A stretch of 64,000 nucleotides of DNA, taken from NCBI RefSeq assembly GCF_000620785.1, contig NZ_JIAI01000005.1, positions 124,001-188,000 on the forward strand, in the 5' to 3' direction. The DNA comes from Actinospineispora acaciae DSM 45401. Its GTDB lineage: Bacteria > Actinomycetota > Actinomycetes > Mycobacteriales > Pseudonocardiaceae. The position numbers and the translations under genes were made by a program. Positions 30,933 through 42,727 of this stretch are shown in pieces (the first letter of the stretch is position 1; each line of letters starts with the position of its first letter). The notes under the pieces are model-generated. The model saw only the letters and a program-made list of their open reading frames with translations, had not been told where the DNA came from and did no database searches.

Positions 30933-32894
30933 TCATTGCTCCGAGGGGACCACCGCGAGGACGGTGCCCACGTCGACCTGCTGGCCGGGCTCGACGGGCA
31001 GCTCGCTGACCACGCCGTCGGCCGGCGCGCTGATCTGGTGCTCCATCTTCATCGCCTCCAGCCACAGCACCGGCTGGCCGGCGGTCACCCGATCGCCCTC
31101 GGACACCGCGATGCGCAGCACGGTGCCCGGCATCGGCGCCACCAGCGAGCCGCTGGCCAGCGCGGACTCCGGGTCGCGGAACCTCGGCACCGGCGTCAGC
31201 GCCACCGGGCCGAGCGCGGAGTCGACGTGGACCAGCCCGGGGTAGCGACCCACCGCGAACTCCCGGCGCAGCCCGCCGACGTCGAGCACCACCCGGTCCG
31301 GGGCCGAGGACACCAGCCCGACGCCGTCGTACCCGGCCGCCCGCAGCCCGTCCCTGGCCAGCCGGTAGCTCACCTCGATCTCGTCACCGTCCGGGCCGAG
31401 GTACCGCTTGCGCTGTGGCACCGCCGGCACGTTCCGCCAGCCGCTGGGCAGCCGCGCGCCGGACCGGTTCGCGTTCGCCTCGGCGTCGGCCAGCGCGGCC
31501 ACCAGCGCGGCCAGCCGGACGGCGTCCGCGTTCGCCAGCGGGGCGGCGAGGGTATCCAGCCCGTGCCTGTCGAAGAACGCGGTGTCCGTCTCCCCGGCCA
31601 GGAACGCGGGGTGGCGCAGCACGTTGACCAGCAGGTCGCGGTTGGTGACCAAGCCGTGGATCCGGGCGCGGGCGAGCGCGGAGGCGAGCGTGCGCGCGGC
31701 ACCCGCCCGGCTCGGCGCCCACGCGATCACCTTGGCCAACATCGGGTCGTAGTGCACGCCCACGACCGACCCGGACTCCACGCCGCTGTCCACCCGCACC
31801 CGTGAGTGGTTAGCGTTGTCATAGCAACGCTTACCACTCACGGGTAGGTCGAACCGGTGCAGAAGGCCGCTTTGGGGTTGCCAGTCGCGGGCGGGGTCCT
31901 CGGCGTAGAGGCGGGCCTCGATGGCGTGGCCGTCGAACGGCGGCGGACCGTCGGGGGGTAGCGGTGTGCGCTCGGCGACGGACAGTTGGAGGGCGACCAG
32001 GTCGAGGCCGGTGACGAGTTCGGTGACGGGGTGCTCGACCTGTAGGCGGGTGTTCATCTCCAGGAAGTAGAACTCGCCGGTCGCGGTGGCGAGGAACTCC
32101 ACGGTGCCGGCGCCGATGTAGTCCACGGCGGAAGCGGCCGCGCGCGCGGCGTCGCACAGTCGTGTCCGCATCTCGTCGGTGACCAGCGGGGACGGCGCCT
32201 CCTCCAGCACCTTCTGGTGGCGGCGCTGGATCGAGCACTCGCGTTCGCCGAGCGCCCAGACGGTGCCGTGCGCGTCGGCCAGCACCTGCACCTCGATGTG
32301 CCGTCCGGCCTCCAGGTACCGCTCGCAGAACACGCCTGCGTCGCCGAACGCCGAGCCCGCCTCGGCCGCCGCGCCGTCCACCGCCGCGCGCAGGTCGGCC
32401 AGCGAGCGGACGATCCGCATGCCCCGCCCGCCACCGCCGGCCGACGCCTTGACCAGCACCGGCAGGTCCGCCTCCGTGACGGTGTTAAGGGAAAGCTCGG
32501 GGAGCACCGGCACCCCGGCGGCCGCCATCAGCCGCTTGGCCTCGACCTTCGAGCCCATCGCCTCGATCGCGGCGGCCGGCGGGCCCACCCAGGTGAGGCC
32601 GCCGTCGGTCACGGCGCGCGCGAACTCGGCGTTCTCGGACAGGAAGCCGTAGCCGGGGTGCACGGCGTCCGCCCCGGCCTCGACGGCCGCCTTGACCAGC
32701 AGGTCCGCCCGCAGGTACGTCTCGGCGGGCGCGTTGCCCGGCAGCCGGACGGCGGCGTCGGCCTCGGTGACGTGCGGGGCGTCGGTGTCCGCGTCGGAGT
32801 ACACCGCCACGGTGCCGATGCCCAGCTCGCGGCAGGTGCGGAAGACCCGGCGGGCGATCTCGCCCCGGTTGGCCACCAGCAGGTTCTGGATCAC
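30933..32894 (-). CDS. Acyl-CoA carboxylase alpha chain (biotin carboxylase and BCCP), with in-frame hairpin insertion
   Basis: 653 residues, GTG start 7 bp after accD. The biotin carboxylase domain has VANRGEIARRVFRTCRELGI, the Gly-rich ATP loop KASAGGGGRGMRIV, ECSIQRRHQKVLEEAPSP and EFYFLEMNTRLQVEHPVTE. The C-terminal BCCP domain carries the biotinylation site EAMKMEHQI (near residue 618). With the beta subunit it carboxylates an acyl-CoA; methylcrotonyl-, geranyl- or propionyl-CoA are candidates. Residues 351-366 (PVSGKRCYDNANHSRV) are encoded by a 48-bp hairpin repeat. Flanking residues HRFDL and RVDSGV are normal family sequence, so the insertion lies in a surface loop and keeps the frame. 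Confidence 0.93.
   Translation of the reverse strand: MIQNLLVANRGEIARRVFRTCRELGIGTVAVYSDADTDAPHVTEADAAVRLPGNAPAETYLRADLLVKAAVEAGADAVHPGYGFLSENAEFARAVTDGGLTWVGPPAAAIEAMGSKVEAKRLMAAAGVPVLPELSLNTVTEADLPVLVKASAGGGGRGMRIVRSLADLRAAVDGAAAEAGSAFGDAGVFCERYLEAGRHIEVQVLADAHGTVWALGERECSIQRRHQKVLEEAPSPLVTDEMRTRLCDAARAAASAVDYIGAGTVEFLATATGEFYFLEMNTRLQVEHPVTELVTGLDLVALQLSVAERTPLPPDGPPPFDGHAIEARLYAEDPARDWQPQSGLLHRFDLPVSGKRCYDNANHSRVRVDSGVESGSVVGVHYDPMLAKVIAWAPSRAGAARTLASALARARIHGLVTNRDLLVNVLRHPAFLAGETDTAFFDRHGLDTLAAPLANADAVRLAALVAALADAEANANRSGARLPSGWRNVPAVPQRKRYLGPDGDEIEVSYRLARDGLRAAGYDGVGLVSSAPDRVVLDVGGLRREFAVGRYPGLVHVDSALGPVALTPVPRFRDPESALASGSLVAPMPGTVLRIAVSEGDRVTAGQPVLWLEAMKMEHQISAPADGVVSELPVEPGQQVDVGTVLAVVPSEQ
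31798..31845. repeat. 48-bp hairpin repeat inside accA-type gene
   Basis: Stem of two 21-nt arms (31798-31818 and 31825-31845, one mismatch) and loop TCATAG. The outer arm is ACCCGTGAGTGGT. A second element of the same length and outer sequence is at 38160-38207. Its inner stem differs completely but remains self-complementary, which shows selection for the hairpin rather than the base sequence. Its length of 48 bp is 16 codons, and it has no stop on the coding strand. Confidence 0.85.
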
Positions 32895-32901
32895 GAACGC
32901 C

Positions 32902-36182
<3,281 letters not shown>

Positions 36183-36213
36183 GCCTACGGACCCTGCCAG
36201 CGTGGGGGGAAAC

Positions 36214-36235
36214 AATCAAGCGTGCGTGCTTGTTT
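36214..36235. promoter_or_regulatory. TetR-type operator upstream of AtuA-AccD-AccA-TetR operon
   Basis: Inverted repeat AATCAAGC-gtgcgt-GCTTGTTT with one mismatch, 32 bp upstream of the GTG at 36182. CAAGC/GCTTG half-sites are typical of TetR repressors that control acyl-CoA carboxylase operons in actinobacteria. The site may also affect the divergent hydrolase gene at 36283. Confidence 0.72.
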
Positions 36236-36282
36236 TCGTCGGACGCAACCGGGGGCGGGCTCCGGGCGTCAACCAGGTCGTG

Positions 36283-37110
36283 GTGACCAGGCGCACGGCG
36301 CTGCTCGGGGCCGGCGCGCTCGCCGCGCTCGGGATCGGGGCCGGGGTCGGGGTCGCGGAGCTGGCGCCGGTCCGGCGGGCGCTCGGCCTGGTCGGGCCGG
36401 ACGGCGCGGTGCCCGAGGTTGCGGCGGTGCCCACCCGCACCGACAGGTTCGCCTCGGCCGCGCGCGGGCGCGACGTGACGATGGTGACCATGCGGCCGGC
36501 GCCCAGCCTGCCGGTCTGCCTGCTGCTGTACGGGCGGCACAGCGACGCGCGGGGGATGGTCGAGCTGGGGCTGCCGAGCTTCCTGGCCGCGTGCGACCGG
36601 GACGGCGTGCTTCCGTTCACGGTCGTGGCGCTGGACGGCGGCGACAGCTACTGGGTGGCCCGCACCCCGGCCGACGACCCGAGGGCGATGCTCCGGGCAG
36701 AGCTGCCCGACTGGCTGGCCGGGCTCGGGCTGGCCGCCCCGCGCGCGGTGCTCGGGATCTCCATGGGCGGGTTCGGCGCGCTGGCCTACGTCGGCACCCG
36801 GATGCCCACCGCCGTGCTCAGCCCGGCGGTGTTCGAAGACTGGCGGGACGCGCGCGGGCTCGACGCGTTCGCCGACGAACGGCAGTGGGCGCGCCACGAG
36901 CCGCTGCGCCACCTCGACGCGCTGCCCGCCGGGCACCTGCTCGGGGTGTGGTGCGGGCGGGAGGACCCGTTCTGTCCGGCGGCGCGTTCGCTGGCGGCGG
37001 GCGCCCGCGCCGAGGTCGCCGAGTTCGATCACGGGGCGCATACCGTCGGGTACTGGCGGCGGGTGCTGCCCGCCGCGTTGCGGTTCGTCGGGCGGCGCCT
37101 CGACGGCTGA
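36283..37110 (+). CDS. Tat-exported alpha/beta hydrolase (esterase-like)
   Basis: 275 residues from the GTG at 36283; the GTG at 36280 is equally possible. The N-terminus VTRRTALLGAGALAALGIGA is a twin-arginine signal (RR followed by a hydrophobic segment), so the protein should be folded before export. The nucleophile elbow is GISMGGFGAL (about residues 155-164), the acid is probably in WCGREDPF, and the His is in DHGAHTVGYW (about 249-258). It resembles esterase D/antigen 85-like hydrolases without a specific match. There is no clear RBS, so the start is moderately uncertain. It is divergent from the AtuA-like gene. Confidence 0.8.
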   Translation: MTRRTALLGAGALAALGIGAGVGVAELAPVRRALGLVGPDGAVPEVAAVPTRTDRFASAARGRDVTMVTMRPAPSLPVCLLLYGRHSDARGMVELGLPSFLAACDRDGVLPFTVVALDGGDSYWVARTPADDPRAMLRAELPDWLAGLGLAAPRAVLGISMGGFGALAYVGTRMPTAVLSPAVFEDWRDARGLDAFADERQWARHEPLRHLDALPAGHLLGVWCGREDPFCPAARSLAAGARAEVAEFDHGAHTVGYWRRVLPAALRFVGRRLDG

Positions 37111-37282
37111 GCTAGGGTCCGGTCTTTCGCCACGGGTGCCCCGCAATGACCCGGCCCGGTGATACCTGGCACGAACGAGGTACTGAGGGTGTCTGACTCG
37201 TCACGTCCGCGAGCCGCGCACCCACGCCTGCTGCCAGGCTTGTTTACTTCCGACACAGTGACATCCCTCGGGGGAGATACGA

Positions 37283-38158
37283 GTGACAGCCACCCCAACC
37301 GCCACCGCACGCCCGGCCGTCCAGAGCGGCGAGATACGGCTCGGTGACGCGGTCCAGGTGACCCGGCTCGGTTACGGCGCCATGCAGCTCACCGGCCCCG
37401 GGGTGTGGGGGCCGCCGGCCGACCACGACAACGCGATCCGGGTGCTGCGCAGGGCCGTGGAGCTGGGCGTCAACCTGATCGACACCGCCGACGCCTACGG
37501 CCCGTACGTCAACGAGGAGCTGATCCGCGAAGCGCTGCACCCCTACGACGGCCTCGTCATCGCGACCAAGGCCGGCAAGCTGCGCACCGGGCCCGGCGAG
37601 TGGCCCGCCTGCGGCCGGCCCGAGTACCTGCGTCAGCAGGCCGAGATGAGCCTGCGCCGGCTCGGGGTGGAGCGGATCGACCTGTTCCAGCTGCACGCCG
37701 TGGACCCGGCCGTGCCCGCCGCCGACCAGTTCGGCACGCTCGCCGACCTGCGCTCGGAGGGGAAGGTCGGGCTGGTCGGGCTGTCGAACGTGACCGCCGA
37801 GCAGCTCGCGGACGCCACCGCCATCGTCGACGTGGCCACCGTCCAGAACCGCTACAACCTCACCGACCGCTCCTCCGACGAGGTGCTGCGCATGTGCACC
37901 GAGCGCGGCATCGGCTTCATCCCGTGGCGCCCGATCTCGTCCGGCGAGCTGGCCAAGCCCGGCGGGGTCGTCCACGACATCGCCCAGGGCCTGGACGTCA
38001 CCTCCGCGCAGGTGGCGCTGGCCTGGCTGCTGCAGCGTTCGTCGATCATGCTGCCCATCCCGGGCACGGCGTCGCTGTCGCACCTGGAGGAGAACGTCGC
38101 CGCCGCCGGGCTCAAGCTCGACCTCGGCACCGTGGCCACCCTCGACGACGTCGCCTGA
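37283..38158 (+). CDS. Aldo/keto reductase
   Basis: 291 residues, GTG start with GGGGGAGA upstream. The AKR barrel has all four catalytic residues in the usual contexts: Asp and Tyr in NLIDTADAYGPYVNEE (about residues 69-84), Lys in VIATKAGKL (about 94-102) and His in FQLHAVDPA (about 134-142). NADPH motif LSNVTAEQL and the C-terminal LPIPGTASLSHLEENVAAA are present. It reduces aldehydes or ketones with NADPH; the real substrate is unknown. It is followed one base later by the 48-bp hairpin at 38160. Confidence 0.93.
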   Translation: MTATPTATARPAVQSGEIRLGDAVQVTRLGYGAMQLTGPGVWGPPADHDNAIRVLRRAVELGVNLIDTADAYGPYVNEELIREALHPYDGLVIATKAGKLRTGPGEWPACGRPEYLRQQAEMSLRRLGVERIDLFQLHAVDPAVPAADQFGTLADLRSEGKVGLVGLSNVTAEQLADATAIVDVATVQNRYNLTDRSSDEVLRMCTERGIGFIPWRPISSGELAKPGGVVHDIAQGLDVTSAQVALAWLLQRSSIMLPIPGTASLSHLEENVAAAGLKLDLGTVATLDDVA

Positions 38159-38159
38159 C

Positions 38160-38207
38160 ACCCGTGAGTGGCTAGGGCCGCTCTGGCGGCCCTAGCCACT
38201 CACGGGT
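38160..38207. repeat. 48-bp hairpin repeat between convergent genes, terminator-like
   Basis: Perfect stem of 22 bp with a 4-nt loop TCTG, outer arm ACCCGTGAGTGGC, starting one base after the aldo/keto reductase stop. Its last base is the first base of the opposing gene's stop codon complement. The same outer arm occurs at 31798. Here it is ideally placed as a bidirectional terminator between two convergent genes. Confidence 0.85.
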
Positions 38208-39553
38208 CAGTCCTGCCGGCGGCCGCGTTTGAGGCCGCTGCTCGCGGCGGCGCCGACCCGGACCAGGCGGCGGCGCTGGCGCGGTTCGATCGGGCCCGCC
38301 TTGGCGTGCCTTGGGTCCAGCGGGTTGATCTCGGCGGGGTTCGGCTCGGCCGGGGTGACCAGGGAGCGGACGCCGGCCGAGATCACCGCGACCAGTGGCA
38401 CGGCGAGCAGCGCGCCGGCGATGCCGGAGATCACTACGCCGCCGGCCACCGCGAGCACCACGGCCAGCGGGTGCAGCTGCACCGCCCTGCCGAGCAGGAT
38501 CGGCTGCAGCACGTGGCTCTCCAGCTGCATCACCGCGATCACCACGCCGAGCACGATCAGCGCCGTGAACGGCCCGTTGGCCACCAGCGCGATCAGCACC
38601 GCGACCGACCCGGACAGCACGGCCCCGACCACCGGCACGAACGCGCCAAGGAACACCAGCGCGGCCAGCGGCACCACCAGCGGCACCCGCATGACCCACA
38701 GCCCGATCCCGATGCCCACCGCGTCGACCACCGCGACCACCACCGTGGCCCTGGTGTAGCCGACCAGGGAGGCGAACGCGCGCTGCCCGGCGATGTCCGC
38801 CCGGCGCCGCTGCGCCACCGGGAAGGCGAGCAGCAGGAAACCCCAGACGCGCTTGCCGTCGTACAGGAAGAAGATCAGGACGAACAGCACGAGGGCCAGC
38901 CCGGAGGCCATCTCGCCGACGGTCGCCGCCGTGGACAGCGCCCCCGAGGTGATCGCGTCGGTATTCGCGGTGAGCGAGCGCTGCAGCTCGCCGGGCAGGT
39001 CGTCCAGCCGCTCCGGGGGCAGCCGCAGCGGCGGGCCGGAGAGCAACGGCTTGATGTTCAGCTCGAAGCTCTGGATCAGCCTGGTGCGCAGGTCGGGCAG
39101 GCCGGCGATGAACGCGTTGATCACGAACGAGAGCACCAGGCTGAGCAGCGCGATGCCGCCGATCAGGACCAGTCCGGTGGCCAGCCCTCGCGGCAGCCGC
39201 AGGTGCTGCGTCGTCGTCCCGACCAGCGGCGCGAGCAGGGCGGCCAGCAGCAGCGCGATGGCCGCCGGGATCACCACCACCCGCAGCTGGATCACCAGGA
39301 AGATCACCACGCCGAGCGCGGCCGCGATCACCAGGAACCGGGCGCACAGCTCGGAGACCACCCGCAGCGGGCCGGCCGCGACCGCGGCGGGCCTTGCGTC
39401 CGGTGCTGCTTGCGGTGCGCCAGTGAGCGTGGAGGGCGGTGCGTCCGACGGTACGGATGTGGGTGAGCTCGCCTGGCGGGTCGGGGTGGGTTCGGTCGTC
39501 CGTCGCGCGGGCTGCTGCTGGTTGTCGGGCGGCTCGGCGCCGTCGGTGCTCAC
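38207..39553 (-). CDS. AI-2E family (PerM/TqsA-type) transporter
   Basis: 448 residues. The GTG at 39553 gives VSTDGAEPPD, a hydrophilic Gln/Pro/Thr-rich N-terminus of about 65 residues before the first membrane helix. About eight helices follow, with a large extracytoplasmic segment (LPDLRTRLIQSFELN, LPPERLDDLPGELQRSLTAN). The conserved region is VPLAALVFLGAFVPVVGAVL, then VVLAVAGGVVISGIAGALLA. The family includes TqsA and related Na+/H+ antiporters. The function here is unassigned. The basic C-terminal tail ends against the 48-bp hairpin. Confidence 0.9.
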   Translation of the reverse strand: MSTDGAEPPDNQQQPARRTTEPTPTRQASSPTSVPSDAPPSTLTGAPQAAPDARPAAVAAGPLRVVSELCARFLVIAAALGVVIFLVIQLRVVVIPAAIALLLAALLAPLVGTTTQHLRLPRGLATGLVLIGGIALLSLVLSFVINAFIAGLPDLRTRLIQSFELNIKPLLSGPPLRLPPERLDDLPGELQRSLTANTDAITSGALSTAATVGEMASGLALVLFVLIFFLYDGKRVWGFLLLAFPVAQRRRADIAGQRAFASLVGYTRATVVVAVVDAVGIGIGLWVMRVPLVVPLAALVFLGAFVPVVGAVLSGSVAVLIALVANGPFTALIVLGVVIAVMQLESHVLQPILLGRAVQLHPLAVVLAVAGGVVISGIAGALLAVPLVAVISAGVRSLVTPAEPNPAEINPLDPRHAKAGPIEPRQRRRLVRVGAAASSGLKRGRRQD

Positions 39554-40171
39554 GGGTCCGAGGGTAGTGCGGCGGCGGCCGTGGTGACCGGTTGGCGGGC
39601 GCGTGTGCACCGTTTGTGACCTGCCGTGGGCGGCTTCTCCGGCGGGCCGCGCGGGCCGTCGTCGGCGGTCGTGTTCGGGCCGCTCGGACCGGTCCTGCCG
39701 GGTTGCATTGGTGCACTGTGAGTTTCGGTTACCGTCCGTGGTTGGCGGTGCGCGGGCTTGCCCCGTTCCGGCCGTGCGCGGAGCCGAGGTCGCCCGGTCG
39801 TTGCGGCCCCGTTCGATCACCGGGGAGCCGGCGGCGGCCGGTTACGGTGGGCACATCCCGGCCGGCCGCTGATCGGTTACCGGCCGCCGGCTGCCCCCGC
39901 CCACCGGGTGAGTAGCTCGGTCGTGGCGACGGGCCTGATCTTGGCCCCGATGACGGCCCGGGATGTGGTCTGAGTGCCCGAACGACCGTAAAAGGGCCAC
40001 TCTATCGGGGGGTCATTCGTTTGTTTGGTTGGGATGCCGGTAACCGCCGCAACTTCCGCCCGTGACGCCCGTTGTCGCTGAACAGAACCCCTAGTTGGCG
40101 CCGGTGCCGGGAACGGCACCGGTCGGTCCCCCTTGCCCTTGACAAGATCGCGTCGGAAGGTAAGCGCCCAG
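39554..40171. other. Long intergenic stretch with a hairpin
   Basis: 618 bp without a supported gene; candidate ORFs in it lack start context and codon-bias support. The last 200 bp are less GC-rich. A perfect 9-bp hairpin CCGGTGCCG/CGGCACCGG with GNRA-type loop GGAA lies at 40101-40122, followed by a pyrimidine-rich stretch. It could be a terminator or a 5' leader structure for the small gene at 40172. No riboswitch class could be matched. Confidence 0.5.
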
Positions 40172-40543
40172 GTGTACGAGCCGGTCATCGACCCCAACAG
40201 CCTCAATGCCGAGGACTCCGAGCTCACCCCGATTTTCCACGCGTTGGTCAGCCATGCTGCCGATCCGGTGGAGCACTTCCGTAGAGACCCCCTCGACGCC
40301 CCGATGCCCGCACCGGTGCCCGCACAGCCCGCGCGGCCTCGGTTGCGGTCGGTCCCGACGGTGTGCGCCGATCCCGGGGCACCGGCCACCGTGCCGGCGA
40401 TGTGGCCGAACCCGGTCCAGCCCCGCCCGGCGCCGCACCGCTCCGGTCCCCACGAGCTACGGGGGATCACCGAACTTCGGGGTGCCCGCGGCGGTCGGCA
40501 CCGGGCGTCGCGATCGGTGGGTCGCGGCCAGTTTCCCCGGTAG
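40172..40543 (+). CDS. Small Pro/Arg-rich protein of unknown function
   Basis: 123 residues, GTG start with GGAAGG 11 nt upstream. I do not recognise it. The first 45 residues look folded (VYEPVIDPNSLNAEDSELTP, IFHALVSHAADPVEHFRRDP), and the rest is Pro/Arg/Ala-rich and probably disordered (PAPVPAQPARPRLRSVPT). High third-position GC in this frame supports coding. It is the nearest gene upstream of the large Pro/Gly/Gln-rich protein (165 bp apart), in the same direction, so an operon is possible. Confidence 0.5.
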   Translation: MYEPVIDPNSLNAEDSELTPIFHALVSHAADPVEHFRRDPLDAPMPAPVPAQPARPRLRSVPTVCADPGAPATVPAMWPNPVQPRPAPHRSGPHELRGITELRGARGGRHRASRSVGRGQFPR

Positions 40544-40708
40544 GTAAGGGCCCAGCTCGACCTACCGGGTGAGCGGCGAGATGTGATATCGGCACGCCGC
40601 ATGTCACGGATCGTCATCGAATTGTGTTGCCTCCTTCACTCGGGTGAGCCCATCACTCGTCCGGATGCCCCGCGTTGAACCGGACGGGGACATATGAAGG
40701 AGGACCGG

Positions 40709-42664
40709 ATGGATGCCAGGGCTAGGCACACCTGGGGGAGGCATGGCTTCGCGGCCGCGGCCGTGACCGGGGGCATGATCGGGATAAGCGGTGCCGGCGC
40801 GGCGGGGGTGGCCGTGCCGACGCGGCCGGCCGGCGTGGGTGCCAGCTCCGCGCGCTACGGGGTGCCGGACTCTCCCGCGGTGGCCGACTCCTCGGAGTTC
40901 CAGCTGGCCGAGATCGCCGAGCAGCAGCCCGAGCCCGGGCGGCCGGAGTCGCAGTCGGCCGGTGAGGGCGAGCGCCGGGGGTCCGGCGAGCGCGGGCCGG
41001 CCGAGGGTGGCTTCCGCGCCCCGGACGCCGACATGTTCCGTGCGCCCGAGGGTCCGGGAACTGGCGGGTTCGCCGTTCCCTCCGGCCTGTCCGGTGGGCA
41101 CCCGTCGGCGCCTGGCGAGCAGGGCGGACCGGATCGCGCGCGGTACGGGGCAGACGCCGCTCCTCGGCACGCCTCCCCGGACCGCGCGGCCCCCGACCAC
41201 GTCCCCGGCGGGTTCTCGTCCGACTACCCAGGCCAGTCCGTGAACGGACAGTCCGGTCCGGGGCAGCAGGGTCCGAACCAGACAAGGAACCAGGCGCCCA
41301 CGAGCCAGGCGCCCGCGAACAACGCCCCCGCGAACCAGGCGCCGGTGCACCAGCCGGGGCAGAGCCAGCCCGGGCAGAGCCAGCCGGGCATGAGCCAGCC
41401 CGGCCCGGTCAACCAGCCGGCGCCGGGACAGCCGGGGATCAACCAGCCCGGCCCGAGTCACGGCCCGGCCAACCAGCCGGGGTCGGGCCAGCCCGACATG
41501 GGCCAGCCGGGGCCGAGCCACACCCCGATGAACCTGCCGGGGCCGGGTCAGCCGGGTCTGAACCAGGGTTCGGCCGGCCAGCCTGGGCAGAGCCAGCCCG
41601 ACATGAGCCAGCCCGGCCCCAACCACGGCCCGATGAACCAGCCGGGCATGAACCAGCTCGGCGTCACCCGGGCACGCCCGGTGCAGCCGGGTGGTTCGGC
41701 CGAGCGCACCATCGGGCTGACCGACGGCGACCGGGCTCCGGCGCAGGCAGGCCCGGACCGCACGGTGTCGCTGGCCGGGGTGGAGCGGACCGAGGCGCTG
41801 ACGCCCGGACGGTCCAACGGGCTGGCCGGCAACGGGTCGGACGGGTTCCTCGCCGGCAACGCCGCGGCATTGGCCTCCGCGCCAGCCAACCTCATGAGCA
41901 ACGACTCGACGATCGGCGCCCTGGGTCCGGCCGAGGGGAGCCTGGGCACCGGGTTCGGGGCCTACGGAGGGGCAACGGCGCAGCCCGAGGCGAACCGTCC
42001 GGTCAGCCGGCACGCCCGCCCGGAGCCCGCCGAGCTGTTCGCCGAGAACCCGGCCGGCGCCGAGTCGTCCACCGTCGCCGTCCCGCCCGCGGCGCGGCCG
42101 CCCGCCCCACCGCAAGCGGGCGGCCGCCACTCCGGACCGCGCGGCGACCAGGCCCCGCAGTCGGCGCCGGGCCGACCCGGTGCCCCGGTCCAGCCCGCCG
42201 GCCCCGGGCAGCCGTCCGGGCCGGGACGTTCCATCGGCCAGGGCCAGGGCGGCCGTGGGCCTCGGCGGATGCGGCCGGTCGGCCAGGCGATGCCGCCGGC
42301 CCCGTCGCAGCCGGCCGGGCCCGCCCAGCCGCAGGGTCAGGGCCAGGCTCGGCCGGTCGGCCAGATGAACCCGGGTGGACCCGCGCAGGCGCCGATGCCG
42401 GGGCAGGTCCCCGCGTTCGGCCAGCCGGGCGGCCCCGGGCAGAACCAGCCGCACGGTCAGGCGCACCACGGTGGCCAGGCCCAGCCGCACGGCCACCAGG
42501 GCGGCCAGCCGCACAACCAGGGCGGTCGGCAGGCTCAGCAGTCCCCGCAGGGCCTGCCGGGTGGTCCGGCGGGCCAGGTGGTCGACGTGGACGCGGAGAC
42601 CTCGGCGCTGGGTAGCCTGGACAGCAGCGGGCTGTTCGGCTCGCTCTCGTCCCAGCCTCGGTAA
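40709..42664 (+). CDS. Large secreted Pro/Gly/Gln-rich low-complexity repeat protein
   Basis: 651 residues. The ATG at 40709 has perfect AAGGAGG 5 nt upstream. The N-terminus (MDARARHTWGRHGFAAAAVT, GGMIGISGAGAAGVAV) looks like a signal peptide. From about residue 185 to 330 the sequence is an imperfect tandem of about 10-residue units of type NQPGPGQPG, GQPDMSQPG, QPGPSHGPMN. The C-terminal third is again Pro/Gln/His/Gly-rich (GQAHHGGQAQPHGHQGGQPH). It ends with a short hydrophobic VDVDAETSALGSLDSSGLFG. There is no LPxTG or transmembrane anchor. It is probably an extracytoplasmic disordered protein; the function is unknown. An AT-richer 5' region with clear RBS suggests strong expression. Confidence 0.8.
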   Translation: MDARARHTWGRHGFAAAAVTGGMIGISGAGAAGVAVPTRPAGVGASSARYGVPDSPAVADSSEFQLAEIAEQQPEPGRPESQSAGEGERRGSGERGPAEGGFRAPDADMFRAPEGPGTGGFAVPSGLSGGHPSAPGEQGGPDRARYGADAAPRHASPDRAAPDHVPGGFSSDYPGQSVNGQSGPGQQGPNQTRNQAPTSQAPANNAPANQAPVHQPGQSQPGQSQPGMSQPGPVNQPAPGQPGINQPGPSHGPANQPGSGQPDMGQPGPSHTPMNLPGPGQPGLNQGSAGQPGQSQPDMSQPGPNHGPMNQPGMNQLGVTRARPVQPGGSAERTIGLTDGDRAPAQAGPDRTVSLAGVERTEALTPGRSNGLAGNGSDGFLAGNAAALASAPANLMSNDSTIGALGPAEGSLGTGFGAYGGATAQPEANRPVSRHARPEPAELFAENPAGAESSTVAVPPAARPPAPPQAGGRHSGPRGDQAPQSAPGRPGAPVQPAGPGQPSGPGRSIGQGQGGRGPRRMRPVGQAMPPAPSQPAGPAQPQGQGQARPVGQMNPGGPAQAPMPGQVPAFGQPGGPGQNQPHGQAHHGGQAQPHGHQGGQPHNQGGRQAQQSPQGLPGGPAGQVVDVDAETSALGSLDSSGLFGSLSSQPR

Positions 42665-42727
42665 CGGCACGACGCGGCAGCGGAATCGGCGCGGCGGATC
42701 CGGGTCGGGCCGCTAGGCTCGCCCCGC

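Noticed and set aside
39592..39915. 107-residue ORF in the long intergenic stretch
   Set aside because: Arg/Pro-rich shadow composition, no plausible start context.
40020..40130. Cyclic di-AMP (ydaO-type) riboswitch before the secreted repeat protein
   Set aside because: Some GC-rich stems exist, but the conserved ydaO sequence blocks are not visible.
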